From CAYPLH01 sp964411505 (GTDB lineage: Bacteria > Bacillota > Clostridia > CAYPLH01 > DUMO01): a stretch of 43,400 bases of DNA. The stretch covers positions 1 to 43,400 of the forward strand of contig CAYPLH010000033.1 of assembly GCA_964411505.1 (NCBI GenBank), given 5' to 3'. Below, piece after piece: positions 9,108 through 18,505 of this stretch; within the stretch, counting starts at the first letter, position 1, and the number at the start of each line of letters is the position of its first letter. A program made the position numbers and the translations under genes. Under the pieces are notes generated by a model that was not told the origin of the DNA, did no database searches, and saw nothing but the letters and a program-made list of their open reading frames with translations.

Positions 9108-9698
9108 TTGAAAGAAAAAAAATACCACTTTTTTGCATTCTTATCCAGAATGAAATATATTACGCGTTGGGGATTAATGCGTAATACATTTCCTGAAAAT
9201 ATTCAGGAACACAGCTTGAGCGTTGCAATTATTGCCCATGCACTTGCTGTAATCAGAAACAAACTCTTTAAAGGTGAAGTTGATGAAGGTAAGGTTGCTA
9301 TCTTTGCTATGTTCCATGATTGCAATGAAATTATTACAGGAGACATGCCTACCCCGATAAAATATCAAAATCCAGAGATTAACCTAGCATATAAGGAAGT
9401 TGAAGATATATCAAGGAAGAAGCTTCTTACCATGTTACCTGATGAACTACAGGATATTTATGCCGATATTTTATTTCATGAAAACAGTCGGGGGGATTAT
9501 TGGAAGATTGTGAAAGCTGCAGACAGGATATCAGCTTATATAAAATGTATTGAGGAAATCAAAGCTGGTAACAATGAATTTCGGAAAGCTGGAGAATCCA
9601 TATTAAATTCTATTTCAAAGATTGATATGCCCGAAGTAAGATATTTTATGGATCATTTTATTTCAAGCTTCAACCTTACATTGGATGAATTAGATTGA
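9108..9698 (+). CDS. HD-domain 5'-deoxynucleotidase, YfbR-like
   Basis: About 196 residues. It has the YfbR pattern: 'YITRWGLMRNTFPENIQEHSLSVA' (His near 33), 'MFHDCNEIITGDMPTPIKY' (His-Asp near 68-69, plus the TGDMPTPIK signature) and 'KAADRISAYIKC' (Asp near 137). YfbR removes phosphate from deoxynucleoside 5'-monophosphates. The start is TTG 9108, because AGGGGGAG (9091-9098) is spaced 9 nt from it. The longer in-frame GTG at 9084 has no site of its own. It follows dgt on the same strand with a 170-bp gap, so a joint role in dNTP turnover is plausible but not proven. Confidence 0.85.
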   Translation: MKEKKYHFFAFLSRMKYITRWGLMRNTFPENIQEHSLSVAIIAHALAVIRNKLFKGEVDEGKVAIFAMFHDCNEIITGDMPTPIKYQNPEINLAYKEVEDISRKKLLTMLPDELQDIYADILFHENSRGDYWKIVKAADRISAYIKCIEEIKAGNNEFRKAGESILNSISKIDMPEVRYFMDHFISSFNLTLDELD

Positions 9699-9700
9699 AC

Positions 9701-9795
9701 CTATAACTCGTTAAGGGGAAGCCTCTTTGTTGCTTTAAGGAAACCCTTGGGGCGTTGAAGTTTCCGTTATTGCACAGTTATATCTCAAGTTATAG
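9701..9795. repeat. Divergent copy of the structured repeat (family B relative)
   Basis: It starts three bases after the YfbR-like stop. An 8-bp inverted repeat, CTATAACT (9701-9708) and AGTTATAG (9788-9795), brackets a core. Bases 9713-9741 match bases 23906-23934 of the large repeat at 28 of 29 positions (AAGGGGAAGCCTCTTTG and onward). The rest is diverged but still foldable (GGAAAC 9739-9744 with GTTTCC 9760-9765). It is probably a distant relative or an internally rearranged copy. Confidence 0.65.
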
Positions 9796-9856
9796 AGGGT
9801 ATGAATAGAAACGAGTTGAAAAAAATAAAAGAATTTGTAATAAAAGTTTTATGTCA

Positions 9857-9886
9857 TTGACAACATATGATAGAATTAAGTTAAAT
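9857..9886 (+). promoter_or_regulatory. Possible sigma-A promoter of the acyl-CoA ligase gene
   Basis: A consensus TTGACA (9857-9862) is followed 18 bp later by TTAAAT (9881-9886), about 27 bp upstream of the start codon. The -10 match is weak, so the exact hexamer is uncertain. Confidence 0.35.
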
Positions 9887-9912
9887 TCGTACACAACTAA
9901 GGGTGGTTATAT

Positions 9913-11652
9913 ATGAGTAAAGATTTGTATATAGTAGATGAAATAAAAGATTTGAAACATATGATATCAAATAGTGAGAATAAGTTTGGAAGCAAGAATG
10001 CATTTATATCAATGGGTAATAATGGTAAATATGATGGCGTTACTTACCACCAGTTCAAAAATGATATAGATTCATTGGGCACTGCACTGTGTTATATGGG
10101 GCTTAGAGGTAAAAACATTGCAATTATAAGCGAGAACCGCTATGAGTGGTGCGTATCCTATCTTGCGATAGTAAACGGAACGGGTATAGTTGTCCCTCTT
10201 GATAAAGAGCTTCCCTTTGGTGAGGTTGAAAACCTTCTTGAAAGATCCGAAGCTGAAGCTGTAATCTTTTCAGGAAAATATGCTGCATCTATGGAAAAGA
10301 TCTCTAAAAAAAACTCTGGCGTCAGATTTTTTATTGACATGGATCGAGAGGATGCAAGTGGTGTGTTTATTTCTTATAAGGCACTTATTAAAGAAGGAAG
10401 CTTACTTATGGAAGCTGGGAATAAATCATTTATTAACGCAGCTGTAGATAATGAGAAAATGAGCATACTTCTTTTCACCTCGGGAACAATGTCTAAACCT
10501 AAAGGTGTAATGCTTTCACATAAAAACATCTGTTCAAATATTATGTCGATTTGTCAGACAGTATATGTAGATTCGAAAGATTCAGTTCTTTCTGTATTAC
10601 CTTTGCACCACACTTATGAGTGTACTATTGGCTTTTTAACAATAATTTACAGCGGAGGGTGCATATCATTTAATCAGGGGTTGAAGCATATAGCTCGTAA
10701 TATACAGGAATTTAAACCTACCATATTAGTTACTGTTCCCTTGTTGCTCGAAAATATATATAAAAAAATATGGGATAAGGCATCAAAGCAAAAATTCGGA
10801 ATATTAAAGTTAAGATTGGGATTATTTATAAGCAATGTTTTTCAGGAACTGTTTAAAATTAATATAGGAAGTAAACTTTTTAGACCAGTGCATGAAAGTG
10901 TTGGGGGAAGAATGAGAATGGTTGTTTCAGGAGCAGCTGCTCTTGAAGCTGAAGTATCCAAAGGGTTCAGACTTATGGGAATAAATGTGCTTCAAGGTTA
11001 TGGGCTTACTGAGTGTTCTCCTCTTGTAACAGGAAATCGTGACAGTCTTATTAAAGATGGTTCGATAGGCATTCCAATACCCGGTGTTGAAGTTAAGATT
11101 GATTCAAGTGAAGGAAATAATATAGGGGAGATTCTGGTAAAGGGAAGTAATATCATGCTAGGATATTACAAAGACGAAGCAGAGACAAAAAATACGATCA
11201 AAGATGGGTGGTTTCATACAGGTGATCTTGGATACATGGATAATAAAGGAATCTTTTATATAACAGGTCGAAGTAAGAATGTTATTGTTACTAAGAATGG
11301 GAAAAACATATATCCGGAGGAGCTTGAGTCTTACCTGAACCAGAGTCCGTTTGTACTCGAATCTCTCGTATGTGCCAAAACCGATGATAAATCAGGAGAT
11401 ACCATAGTCAGTGCCCAAGTGTTTCCTAATCTAGATAAAATTCGGGAGATGCTAAAAGTGGTTACCCCCTCAACTGAAGAAGTTAAAAAGGTCATCAACG
11501 ATGTTATTAAAAGCGTTAATAAAAATTTGTCTTTATATAAGAGGATTAGGGATTTTTCCATACAAGATACTGAATTTGTCAAGACTACAACAAGAAAGAT
11601 AAAACGTTATATAGATAATACTAATTTACAGGCAGCAGAAAAGTCTAAGTAA
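9913..11652 (+). CDS. AMP-dependent acyl-CoA synthetase (long-chain fatty acid ligase-like)
   Basis: A 579-residue ANL-superfamily adenylating enzyme. It would activate a carboxylic acid, probably a fatty acid, as acyl-AMP and then the CoA thioester. Motifs in order: the P-loop-like LFTSGTMSKPKGVMLSHKN near 187, GYGLTECSP near 363, the A8 region HTGDLGYMDNKGIFYITGR near 435, and a C-terminal catalytic lysine in TTTRKIKRY near 560. Length and motif order fit FadD/LCFA-CoA ligases. AAGGGTGG precedes the ATG. Neighbours do not fix the substrate. The flotillin gene downstream has its own candidate promoter, and a membrane-lipid link between them is speculation. A carrier-protein ligase remains possible. 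Confidence 0.85.
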   Translation: MSKDLYIVDEIKDLKHMISNSENKFGSKNAFISMGNNGKYDGVTYHQFKNDIDSLGTALCYMGLRGKNIAIISENRYEWCVSYLAIVNGTGIVVPLDKELPFGEVENLLERSEAEAVIFSGKYAASMEKISKKNSGVRFFIDMDREDASGVFISYKALIKEGSLLMEAGNKSFINAAVDNEKMSILLFTSGTMSKPKGVMLSHKNICSNIMSICQTVYVDSKDSVLSVLPLHHTYECTIGFLTIIYSGGCISFNQGLKHIARNIQEFKPTILVTVPLLLENIYKKIWDKASKQKFGILKLRLGLFISNVFQELFKINIGSKLFRPVHESVGGRMRMVVSGAAALEAEVSKGFRLMGINVLQGYGLTECSPLVTGNRDSLIKDGSIGIPIPGVEVKIDSSEGNNIGEILVKGSNIMLGYYKDEAETKNTIKDGWFHTGDLGYMDNKGIFYITGRSKNVIVTKNGKNIYPEELESYLNQSPFVLESLVCAKTDDKSGDTIVSAQVFPNLDKIREMLKVVTPSTEEVKKVINDVIKSVNKNLSLYKRIRDFSIQDTEFVKTTTRKIKRYIDNTNLQAAEKSK

Positions 11653-11717
11653 AGTTATTTTAACCGCTTATTTTGTCTGTTAAGACTTAAGTCTGTATTT
11701 TACAGCTAATATTGGTT

Positions 11718-11746
11718 TTGTTATCTGTTGTACAGTTATATAATAT
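11718..11746 (+). promoter_or_regulatory. Possible promoter of floA
   Basis: TTGTTA (11718-11723), a 17-bp spacer, then TAATAT (11741-11746). It lies about 90 bp upstream of the floA start. Only moderate consensus match. Confidence 0.35.
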
Positions 11747-11838
11747 GATTATAAATAGGAAAGTCATTTTTATAACTTTTTGATTTACAATCATAATATT
11801 TAATTTTGTATAGTTTAGATTTGGGAAGGAGTATTATT

Positions 11839-12816
11839 ATGGATCCGATAACCTTTATTGTCATTCTTGGATTAATATTAGTGTTAATTTTCGCTTTATT
11901 CAGTTATGTTCCGATTGGTCTATGGGTTTCTGCTTTTGCAGCAGGTGTAAGAGTGCGAATTGGTACACTTGTTGGTATGAGACTAAGAAGAGTAGTACCA
12001 AGCAGGATTATAATTCCTTTAATAAAGGCTACAAAAGCAGGGTTGGATGTTCCGCTCAACAAACTGGAAGCTCATCATCTTGCTGGTGGTAATGTCGACA
12101 GAGTTGTAAATGCGCTGATAGCTGCCCAAAGGGCAGAAATTCCACTTCACTTTGAAAGAGCAGCAGCAATTGATCTTGCAGGAAGAAATGTGCTTGAAGC
12201 TGTGCAGATGAGTGTTAATCCCTATGTAATAGAAACACCGCTAATTTCAGCAATTGCAAAAGATGGAATAGAGCTAAAATCAAAAACTCGAGTTACAGTA
12301 AGAGCAAATATTGATAGACTGGTTGGCGGAGCGGGAGAGCAGACGGTTATTGCTCGTGTAGGTGAAGGAATTGTTACAACAGTCGGTTCATCTATTAGCT
12401 ACAAGGATGTTTTGGAAAATCCCGACAATATTACAAGAACTGTATTAAGCAAAGGTCTTGATGCAGGTACTGCTTTTGAAATCCTATCCATTGATATTGC
12501 TGATATCGATGTAGGAAGAAACATTGGAGCTCAGCTTCAAACGGATCAGGCTGAGGCTGATAAGCGCATTGCACAGGCAAAAGCTGAGGAAAGAAGAGCC
12601 ATGGCTATTGCCCATGAGCAGGAGATGGTTGCACTTGTGCAGGAAATGAGAGCAAAGGTTGTAGAAGCAGAAGCCGAGGTACCTCTTGCTATGGCATCAG
12701 CACTAAAAAGCGGTAATATTGGAGTGATGGATTACTACAATATTAAGAACATAGAAGCTGATACCAATATGAGAAAGTCATTATCCGGATCAGAAAATAA
12801 TGATCAACATGAATAA
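11839..12816 (+). CDS. floA: Flotillin-like protein FloA
   Basis: A 325-residue flotillin/SPFH protein of the FloA (YqfA) type, which scaffolds functional membrane microdomains. An N-terminal hydrophobic hairpin (about residues 5-30) is followed by 'RVRIGTLVGMRLRRV'. The SPFH-like body contains 'VTVRANIDRLVGGAGEQTVIARVGEGIV', split here by description only, and ends in a charged Ala/Glu-rich coiled coil ('QTDQAEADKRIAQAKAEERR', then 'MRAKVVEAEAEVPLAMASAL'). GGGAAGGAG before ATG 11839 sets the start, and the longer frame upstream lacks a site. The usual NfeD-type partner gene is not next to it. The upstream neighbour is an acyl-CoA ligase and the downstream one a small unknown protein. Confidence 0.93.
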   Translation: MDPITFIVILGLILVLIFALFSYVPIGLWVSAFAAGVRVRIGTLVGMRLRRVVPSRIIIPLIKATKAGLDVPLNKLEAHHLAGGNVDRVVNALIAAQRAEIPLHFERAAAIDLAGRNVLEAVQMSVNPYVIETPLISAIAKDGIELKSKTRVTVRANIDRLVGGAGEQTVIARVGEGIVTTVGSSISYKDVLENPDNITRTVLSKGLDAGTAFEILSIDIADIDVGRNIGAQLQTDQAEADKRIAQAKAEERRAMAIAHEQEMVALVQEMRAKVVEAEAEVPLAMASALKSGNIGVMDYYNIKNIEADTNMRKSLSGSENNDQHE

Positions 12817-12922
12817 AATACATCAACCCAAAATAGGGTAATATAATTTGCTTTGCTTAAGTAGTCAGGTGGAGAGTTCAGTGCTTTCTACTGCAATGAA
12901 AAAAAAGAAGGAATGATAATTT

Positions 12923-13177
12923 ATGAGCACAGAAGTTTATATAAATATGCCCCAAATAGAGGAGCGAAAAGGTAAGTCAAAAAACTCACAAGCAGCAAAA
13001 AGCCGCAAGGAAAAAGTGGTCGGAACCACTTCTGTTAATAGATCAAATGCAGATACGGGAGCGAATACAAATTATATTGCAAATATACTAAGCTTAAGAA
13101 GAGATACTTTAGTTCATGGTATAATTCTATCAGAGATTCTCGGTAAACCTAAAGCATTTAGCAAAAAACGAACCTAA
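12923..13177 (+). CDS. Small unknown protein downstream of floA
   Basis: An 84-residue protein I do not recognise. The first half is lysine/serine-rich and looks disordered (EERKGKSKNSQAAKSRKE). The second half contains one likely helix, 'NILSLRRDTLVHGIILSEILGKPKA', described here only by its ends. There is no signal peptide or membrane segment. AGAAGGA lies about 10 nt before the ATG, and a strong terminator follows 33 bp after the stop, which supports a real gene. The C-terminal helix with LVHGIILSEILGKP resembles short conserved clostridial proteins of unknown role. Co-transcription with floA is possible, with a gap of about 106 bp. Confidence 0.65.
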   Translation: MSTEVYINMPQIEERKGKSKNSQAAKSRKEKVVGTTSVNRSNADTGANTNYIANILSLRRDTLVHGIILSEILGKPKAFSKKRT

Positions 13178-13210
13178 ATGACCATTTGGCAGAAGGTATT
13201 ATTCATATTG

Positions 13211-13246
13211 AAAGGCGCTATCCTTTGTGGTATAGCGCCTTTCTTA
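13211..13246 (+). terminator. Rho-independent terminator after the small protein gene
   Basis: A perfect 11-bp stem, AAAGGCGCTAT (13211-13221) with ATAGCGCCTTT (13232-13242), encloses a 10-nt loop. It ends the floA-side transcription unit. Confidence 0.9.
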
Positions 13247-13279
13247 TGTTTTCTGTATTAGCATTTTCAGTAAATTTAT

Positions 13280-13345
13280 AAAGATATATATGTGTAGCAA
13301 CAAGAACAATTGAACCGTTCTGGTTGCTGCACACATATCTTTTTA
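13280..13345. terminator. Long hairpin between convergent genes; relative of foldback family A
   Basis: About 65 bp that folds end to end: ATGTGTAGCAAC and AAGAAC on the left pair with GTTCTGGTTGCTGCACACAT on the right, flanked by AAAGATAT and ATATCTTT. It ends in T residues on the plus strand and reads into TTTATAAATTT on the minus strand. It sits where floA-side and alpha-2-macroglobulin transcripts converge, so it may terminate both. Its GTGTAGCAACAAGAACAATTG arm matches the right arm of the copy at 7591 read in reverse, at 19 of 21 positions. Confidence 0.6.
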
Positions 13346-13372
13346 ATATAATTCAACTTAAGCTCATTTAAC

Positions 13373-16300
13373 TTATTCTATCACAATTGTGCACGCTTCA
13401 CCTATATTAATAACTTCAGTAGAAGCAGTACTTTGCATAATGGGAGCATCGGCAGTATATGTTCCGGGGGAAATAACTCTTGCATAGTAGGTAAAAGGTT
13501 CTTTGTTTTTTGTGTTCTTCCAAGCATAGAATGTAACCTTTTGCCCGTCTATATTCCTGAACCATAATTGGGTACCTTTTTCAACTCCTATCTTATGGGG
13601 ATTGTCAATGGGCTTTAAGCCTGAAGGCAGGTAGTCAGTTATTTCATAACCACCATCTATAGCTGTTTCTTTTATATCCCAATTGAGCACAACCTTTACT
13701 ATGTCATTCTGCTTGAAATTGTTTGTTTTCTCACCGTTAAATGAATAATAAGTTCTGGTTACCGATATGTCTTTACTTAGTGTATCTTTTGTAACCTTAT
13801 CATCCTTGAACATTGATATCATAGCTACAGAACCTTTAACATCCGTTACATCGAACTTGTTAAGGTTTGCCGATGGAATGGTAAGGGTAAAGGTTTCTCC
13901 ATCTTTGAGTATCTGTGTAAACTCCTGACCATTAAGTGTATAAGTGAACTCCACATCTTCACTTTTAGATTTTTCAATTTCGTTTTGAACATATAAAAGT
14001 TTTTCAATATTAACCAATATGTCTTTTGTTGCATTTCTTACAGCATATCCATACAAGCCCTCTTTTTCATCTTTTTCCAATATGGATGCAAGATAGGCAG
14101 CAAGTGCTGTGGAATCTAAAATGTCATCTTGGTCTTTGCCGGTGTTAATGCGGTAAAATGGCTTCATACTTTCAATTTTCTTTGATATTACATTTTCGTA
14201 TAACTGTTCGGCTTTGGGGGTTTCACCCAACTCACAGTATGCAAGGGCTATATATATAATATCCTTCATGTCGGCATTGCTTACCCCAGCAGCTTTATCA
14301 AGCTCTAAAAGCACCGGTTCTTTAAGAACAGCAAGACCATACAGTGCATTTCCTTTAATTCCCGGAGAATCCCCATAAAGCAGGCTATAAAAATACTGCT
14401 TTAGGTTATGGTTATTAACATCATCTTTTGCCAGCGATACAATCTTAGCACTCACATCAGGCTCACTGCTTCCATAGGGGAGTATTGCTATCCCTCCGTC
14501 AGATGTCTGATAGTCGGTGACCTTAAAAGAAGCATCTGGTGTTTTAATTTCATCCTGCTTAAAGTATTTCTTAATCATCTGAAAAGCTACCAGCCCAGAT
14601 AATTTTTGGTCAACTCTGTTTCCACTTGAATAAAGCAGGGAAGTAAGCTCAGGGAGGAATGCTCCGCGGCTTTTATCTGTAAAAATCAGTGTTGTATTTC
14701 CGGTTTTACCGCCTTCAAAGTCAATATGTGGCTCAAGTGAATAAATTTCCGCCCGGTCGATTACATGGTAAGACTTAACCACATCAAAGACATGCTTTAA
14801 TGAATCAGAATACTTATCGCTTGATGCAGTAATGGTAATTTCCTGATCCAGACCTTCATCAAGCTCCCAAAGAGGTATGTTTACTCGTTCAAAGGCTTTA
14901 CCTTCCACCAAAAAAGTATTTCCTCCTCCTGTCACCTTAAAATACACCTTTTCTCCGTCCATAAGTTCATTTCCATAGGCGTTAACACCCAACACCGGCA
15001 CGTCGCCTGCAAGGTAGGTAGTATTCATTGTATAATTTGTAAAGAAGGGGAGGGATACGTTTAGCTCATACAAATCACTGCCAGCCAGAAGATTTTCGGA
15101 GACCCCGGCAAGAGTCACTCTCCATGAGGTTACATTGTCGGGTAGTTTGAACTTTAACTCACCGTATCCAGACTCGTCAAGAGTAATTGTTTTAAAGTAT
15201 GCAGTATCACGAAAATCCGAACGGATATAATCACTGTCAGATTCATAGGTAGAGCCCTCACGGGCAACTGATGCAAGCTCCATAGAATCCATGCTCATAG
15301 CCATATTACCACCGTTTAAATTAGCTCCTCCCATAGCCGGTGCTGCGCTTTTGGCAATATCAGAAGATATATTCTGCCCGGAATTTTGGTGTGAACAGTA
15401 AGTGGTTTGAATCCCGGAAGGAACATAGGAATATAAATCAGCTAATACGTTGGTAAATTTATTACTCAGCTTAAGCAGTGCCTCATCTACAATGCTTGCA
15501 TTAACAGTTGCTTTTTGTGGATTACCATCCTTATCAGCAGCTGTTATTTTAATTGTAACCTCTTCACCCGGTTTATAGGTTTCCTTATCCTTCTCAAGCT
15601 TTAAAATGAGATTCTTTTCGTCATAATCATAACGTATATTAACATCGCGAACTTTGATATGGTTGATACCGTTAAAGCATACTGCAGATACATATACATT
15701 TGGGATATCTTTATCCTGTATATTAAAGGAAAAGACAGGGCTATCAGAAATTTCATATTCTTTAATCCCGTTTTGTGACTTTACAAAAAGGAAACGCCCG
15801 CTCTTTAAAGCTTCTTCGCCCTTTTTGAATGTGAGCAAAACTTCTTCTCCCATTTTATATTTATCTTCTGCGCCATGAAGTGAGTAGCTGTTATTATCAT
15901 AATCATTCCAATAATAATAGTTCCCGATATGAACATTAAATTTCATGTTTCTGTTGTTGCCATCGGTACAGTTGAGATTCGCGGAATAAAAACCACTTTC
16001 GGGTTGTTCAGCAAAAAACTCAAAAGTGCCTTTGCCATCTTCGTCTGTTGTGATACTAAAATTCTGAATTGCTTCTTCTTTAAGCTCATGTCGGTATCTT
16101 TTTTGTGTTACCTTATTTATGAAATCATAGTATTCGCCATCTTCTATCTTTATCCAGGTATTTTTATAAAGTGTTCCTTTAAGCTCTTTACCCTGTACTG
16201 TGTTGCCAAGGTAATCTGAGTTTTTTTCGGCTGTGCCGTCATTGATTCTGTCCAATATTATTTCATTGACCGTTGCTGATATTTTACCATTGTTATCTTT

Positions 16301-18505
16301 ATATTCAGTCTCGAATTTTACGTTAATATCATTGACAAAAATTCTTACCTGATTATGACCTGAAATATCTCCCATTTCAGGAAGGGTACTTCGTACATAT
16401 ATGCTTGCATAGTTTTCACCTTGAACATCCCCGCTGGGTTTTGCAGTATATTTAACTGTCACGATACCTTGATCATCGGTTGTAACATTTCCGGATATTC
16501 TTGGAGTACCAATACCAGTATAGATATTATATTCAACATTAAGTCCGGGTACAGGGGTACCTTCGAAGAAGGAGGCTTTTATTGTAAAAGTTACTTCCTC
16601 ATCGGCAAGAATTGCTTCTTTATCTTTGGTAATATCAATTTTATAAAGAGGTTTGATGTAGTTTTCAACACTTAAATATCTTTGCGCAATTATCTCGGAA
16701 CCTCGCTTTACAACCAACTGATATCCGCCCGGTTCCAGAGAGGGAAGCTTAAGTTGCCCATGGAACACACCATTTTCAAGGTTGACTGTTTTACTCACAA
16801 AAGGTTGATTAGCAGTAGGAAGCCATCGTAATCCAACAACCTGGAACATGGGTCTGTAATACCCTTGGCTTATTTCAACTGTAACGGAATCAATTTTCTC
16901 GCTACTATACCTAGGTTTTAAAAAGCCCCAAAGATTAACTGTATCATCTGGTTTGTAAAGATTTCTGTCGGTCTCTAAGATACTCCAATAGTTGTTTTGA
17001 TTGTTATATTCCTTATAAGGTATATAATTTCGCATGTATAGATAGAAGACTGCGACTTTATCACCTGTGTGAACCTTGAAAAATTTAATATAATTTGTGT
17101 CATTTCCAGCTTCAAAACTTGAGTTATCAAAAAGAACTATACCTTCATTATCAGAGGTATAAGACTTGTTTTCACCAAACGGTTCGATTTTCGCCCCTTC
17201 CACGGGGTTTCCGGTACTAATAAAATTAAGCCATACCAAGATGTCATCCTCGGAATTCATTATATACATACCGATATCAGTTATCTCAACAAAGGTCTGG
17301 AAAGTGATGTCTTCCCAATTGCTTTCTACAATATAGAAACCTTCGGGAAGTGTTTGCGGAATCATTATATACTGCTGCTCTCTTGGACGGGTTTCAAATT
17401 GCTGCTTAAAATCAAGAACTTTTGTAAGATCCTTGGTTTCTGTTTTGTTTTTTTGATAACTCACATAAGCCCATGGTGGAATTTCACTTCTTTTGGTTAA
17501 TGCTTCAACAAAAGAATCTACATCTTTATAGTTGTATACAGAGGTTTCAACTTCGATAATATTAGAATTTTCTGTATTTCCTGAGCTGATGCCAGCAGCC
17601 AAATCCCTTGCATAGGAGCTATCATAGGAATCCATTCCGCTTTCTGGTTCAAGCGTAAGCAGTCGCTCGTTTACATAAAAATTAAATGGCAGCAGAGGAG
17701 TATCGGTAGTTGAAAATTCACTGATTAATTGATTATAGTTGAAGTAACCTTTGGCTCTATCGTTGTTGCTTGATTCTTGGGTTTCAAACATGAAAGTGTA
17801 GTCTTCGGTAAGGGAATAATCTGTGCCTTTTAGCGCAAGACCTTTTTTGATTTTTACTGTATAAAGGGTATCCGGCTTTAGTTCCTTGGGTACAAAAACA
17901 GCAGCTCTTTTGTGACGTTCAAAGCTGCCTTCTACCTTTGGGGTTATTTCAAAAAAATTATCAATATCATCATACTCTTCATGACTTAGGTATATTTCAA
18001 TTCCTGAATTGACAGGCACCCCGGTTGCAGCATTAGCAGGAAAATTCCCTACTATGTCAAAGGGTGCGCTGGTCTGAAAGGTCCACTTAATTGTGGAGAG
18101 CTCATTTCTTCTTAAACAGAATGTATAAAGCTTGTTCTGCTCTAAAGGATTTGTTGGAGTTATCAAAAAGCTCTCATCGTTAAGCTTTTCAATAAGGGGT
18201 ACTGGCTCACCATCAATTGTTAGATCCTGTTTTAGATCATCTAACATAATGGGAATTTGTGATTTTAACGTAAAACTACTGCCCGGCTGAACACCAGTTG
18301 AATCTTGACTTAGCGGAGAAAGTAAAAACCCTTCACGATATTCTCCCGCACTTACACGACTGGTTGTAAAGGGATTAAAGGTTATTATAATTCCCGCGAC
18401 TAGGGCTATAACTACAATACCAGCTATAACTTTATGCAGTTTTCCGGATTTGCCTGAAAAAAAAGGATTGACCCGGGATTTTATACCGGTTAATTTTTTA
18501 AACAC
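13373..18505 (-). CDS. Membrane-anchored alpha-2-macroglobulin-like protein lacking the thioester
   Basis: About 1710 residues. A short cytoplasmic tail and one membrane segment (about residues 26-45) anchor a large extracellular part. An N-terminal Ig-like (Big_5-type) domain lies near residues 140-245. Tandem macroglobulin (MG) domains follow, including 'YKPDDTVNLWGFLKPR' and 'YKPGEEVTIKITAADKDGNPQKATV'. Next come the A2M bait/ANATO-like 'NVTSWRVTLAGVSENLLAG' block, a helical thioester-like domain near 1280-1560 with 'TSDGGIAILPYGSSEPD', and a C-terminal domain with 'YLPSGLKPI'. Where family members have Cys-x-Glu-Gln, this one reads SSGNRVDQKL (near 1290), so no thioester can form. The GTG start at 18505 is set by GAGGAGG (18514-18520). 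The usual PBP1C partner is absent. A LysM pseudokinase gene precedes it on the same strand. Protease trapping without the thioester, or a purely structural role, is inference. Confidence 0.85.
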   Translation of the reverse strand: MFKKLTGIKSRVNPFFSGKSGKLHKVIAGIVVIALVAGIIITFNPFTTSRVSAGEYREGFLLSPLSQDSTGVQPGSSFTLKSQIPIMLDDLKQDLTIDGEPVPLIEKLNDESFLITPTNPLEQNKLYTFCLRRNELSTIKWTFQTSAPFDIVGNFPANAATGVPVNSGIEIYLSHEEYDDIDNFFEITPKVEGSFERHKRAAVFVPKELKPDTLYTVKIKKGLALKGTDYSLTEDYTFMFETQESSNNDRAKGYFNYNQLISEFSTTDTPLLPFNFYVNERLLTLEPESGMDSYDSSYARDLAAGISSGNTENSNIIEVETSVYNYKDVDSFVEALTKRSEIPPWAYVSYQKNKTETKDLTKVLDFKQQFETRPREQQYIMIPQTLPEGFYIVESNWEDITFQTFVEITDIGMYIMNSEDDILVWLNFISTGNPVEGAKIEPFGENKSYTSDNEGIVLFDNSSFEAGNDTNYIKFFKVHTGDKVAVFYLYMRNYIPYKEYNNQNNYWSILETDRNLYKPDDTVNLWGFLKPRYSSEKIDSVTVEISQGYYRPMFQVVGLRWLPTANQPFVSKTVNLENGVFHGQLKLPSLEPGGYQLVVKRGSEIIAQRYLSVENYIKPLYKIDITKDKEAILADEEVTFTIKASFFEGTPVPGLNVEYNIYTGIGTPRISGNVTTDDQGIVTVKYTAKPSGDVQGENYASIYVRSTLPEMGDISGHNQVRIFVNDINVKFETEYKDNNGKISATVNEIILDRINDGTAEKNSDYLGNTVQGKELKGTLYKNTWIKIEDGEYYDFINKVTQKRYRHELKEEAIQNFSITTDEDGKGTFEFFAEQPESGFYSANLNCTDGNNRNMKFNVHIGNYYYWNDYDNNSYSLHGAEDKYKMGEEVLLTFKKGEEALKSGRFLFVKSQNGIKEYEISDSPVFSFNIQDKDIPNVYVSAVCFNGINHIKVRDVNIRYDYDEKNLILKLEKDKETYKPGEEVTIKITAADKDGNPQKATVNASIVDEALLKLSNKFTNVLADLYSYVPSGIQTTYCSHQNSGQNISSDIAKSAAPAMGGANLNGGNMAMSMDSMELASVAREGSTYESDSDYIRSDFRDTAYFKTITLDESGYGELKFKLPDNVTSWRVTLAGVSENLLAGSDLYELNVSLPFFTNYTMNTTYLAGDVPVLGVNAYGNELMDGEKVYFKVTGGGNTFLVEGKAFERVNIPLWELDEGLDQEITITASSDKYSDSLKHVFDVVKSYHVIDRAEIYSLEPHIDFEGGKTGNTTLIFTDKSRGAFLPELTSLLYSSGNRVDQKLSGLVAFQMIKKYFKQDEIKTPDASFKVTDYQTSDGGIAILPYGSSEPDVSAKIVSLAKDDVNNHNLKQYFYSLLYGDSPGIKGNALYGLAVLKEPVLLELDKAAGVSNADMKDIIYIALAYCELGETPKAEQLYENVISKKIESMKPFYRINTGKDQDDILDSTALAAYLASILEKDEKEGLYGYAVRNATKDILVNIEKLLYVQNEIEKSKSEDVEFTYTLNGQEFTQILKDGETFTLTIPSANLNKFDVTDVKGSVAMISMFKDDKVTKDTLSKDISVTRTYYSFNGEKTNNFKQNDIVKVVLNWDIKETAIDGGYEITDYLPSGLKPIDNPHKIGVEKGTQLWFRNIDGQKVTFYAWKNTKNKEPFTYYARVISPGTYTADAPIMQSTASTEVINIGEACTIVIE

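Noticed and set aside
13846..14034. A 62-codon minus-strand frame inside the alpha-2-macroglobulin gene
   Set aside because: Out-of-frame shadow of the real minus-strand gene. No ribosome site or family match.
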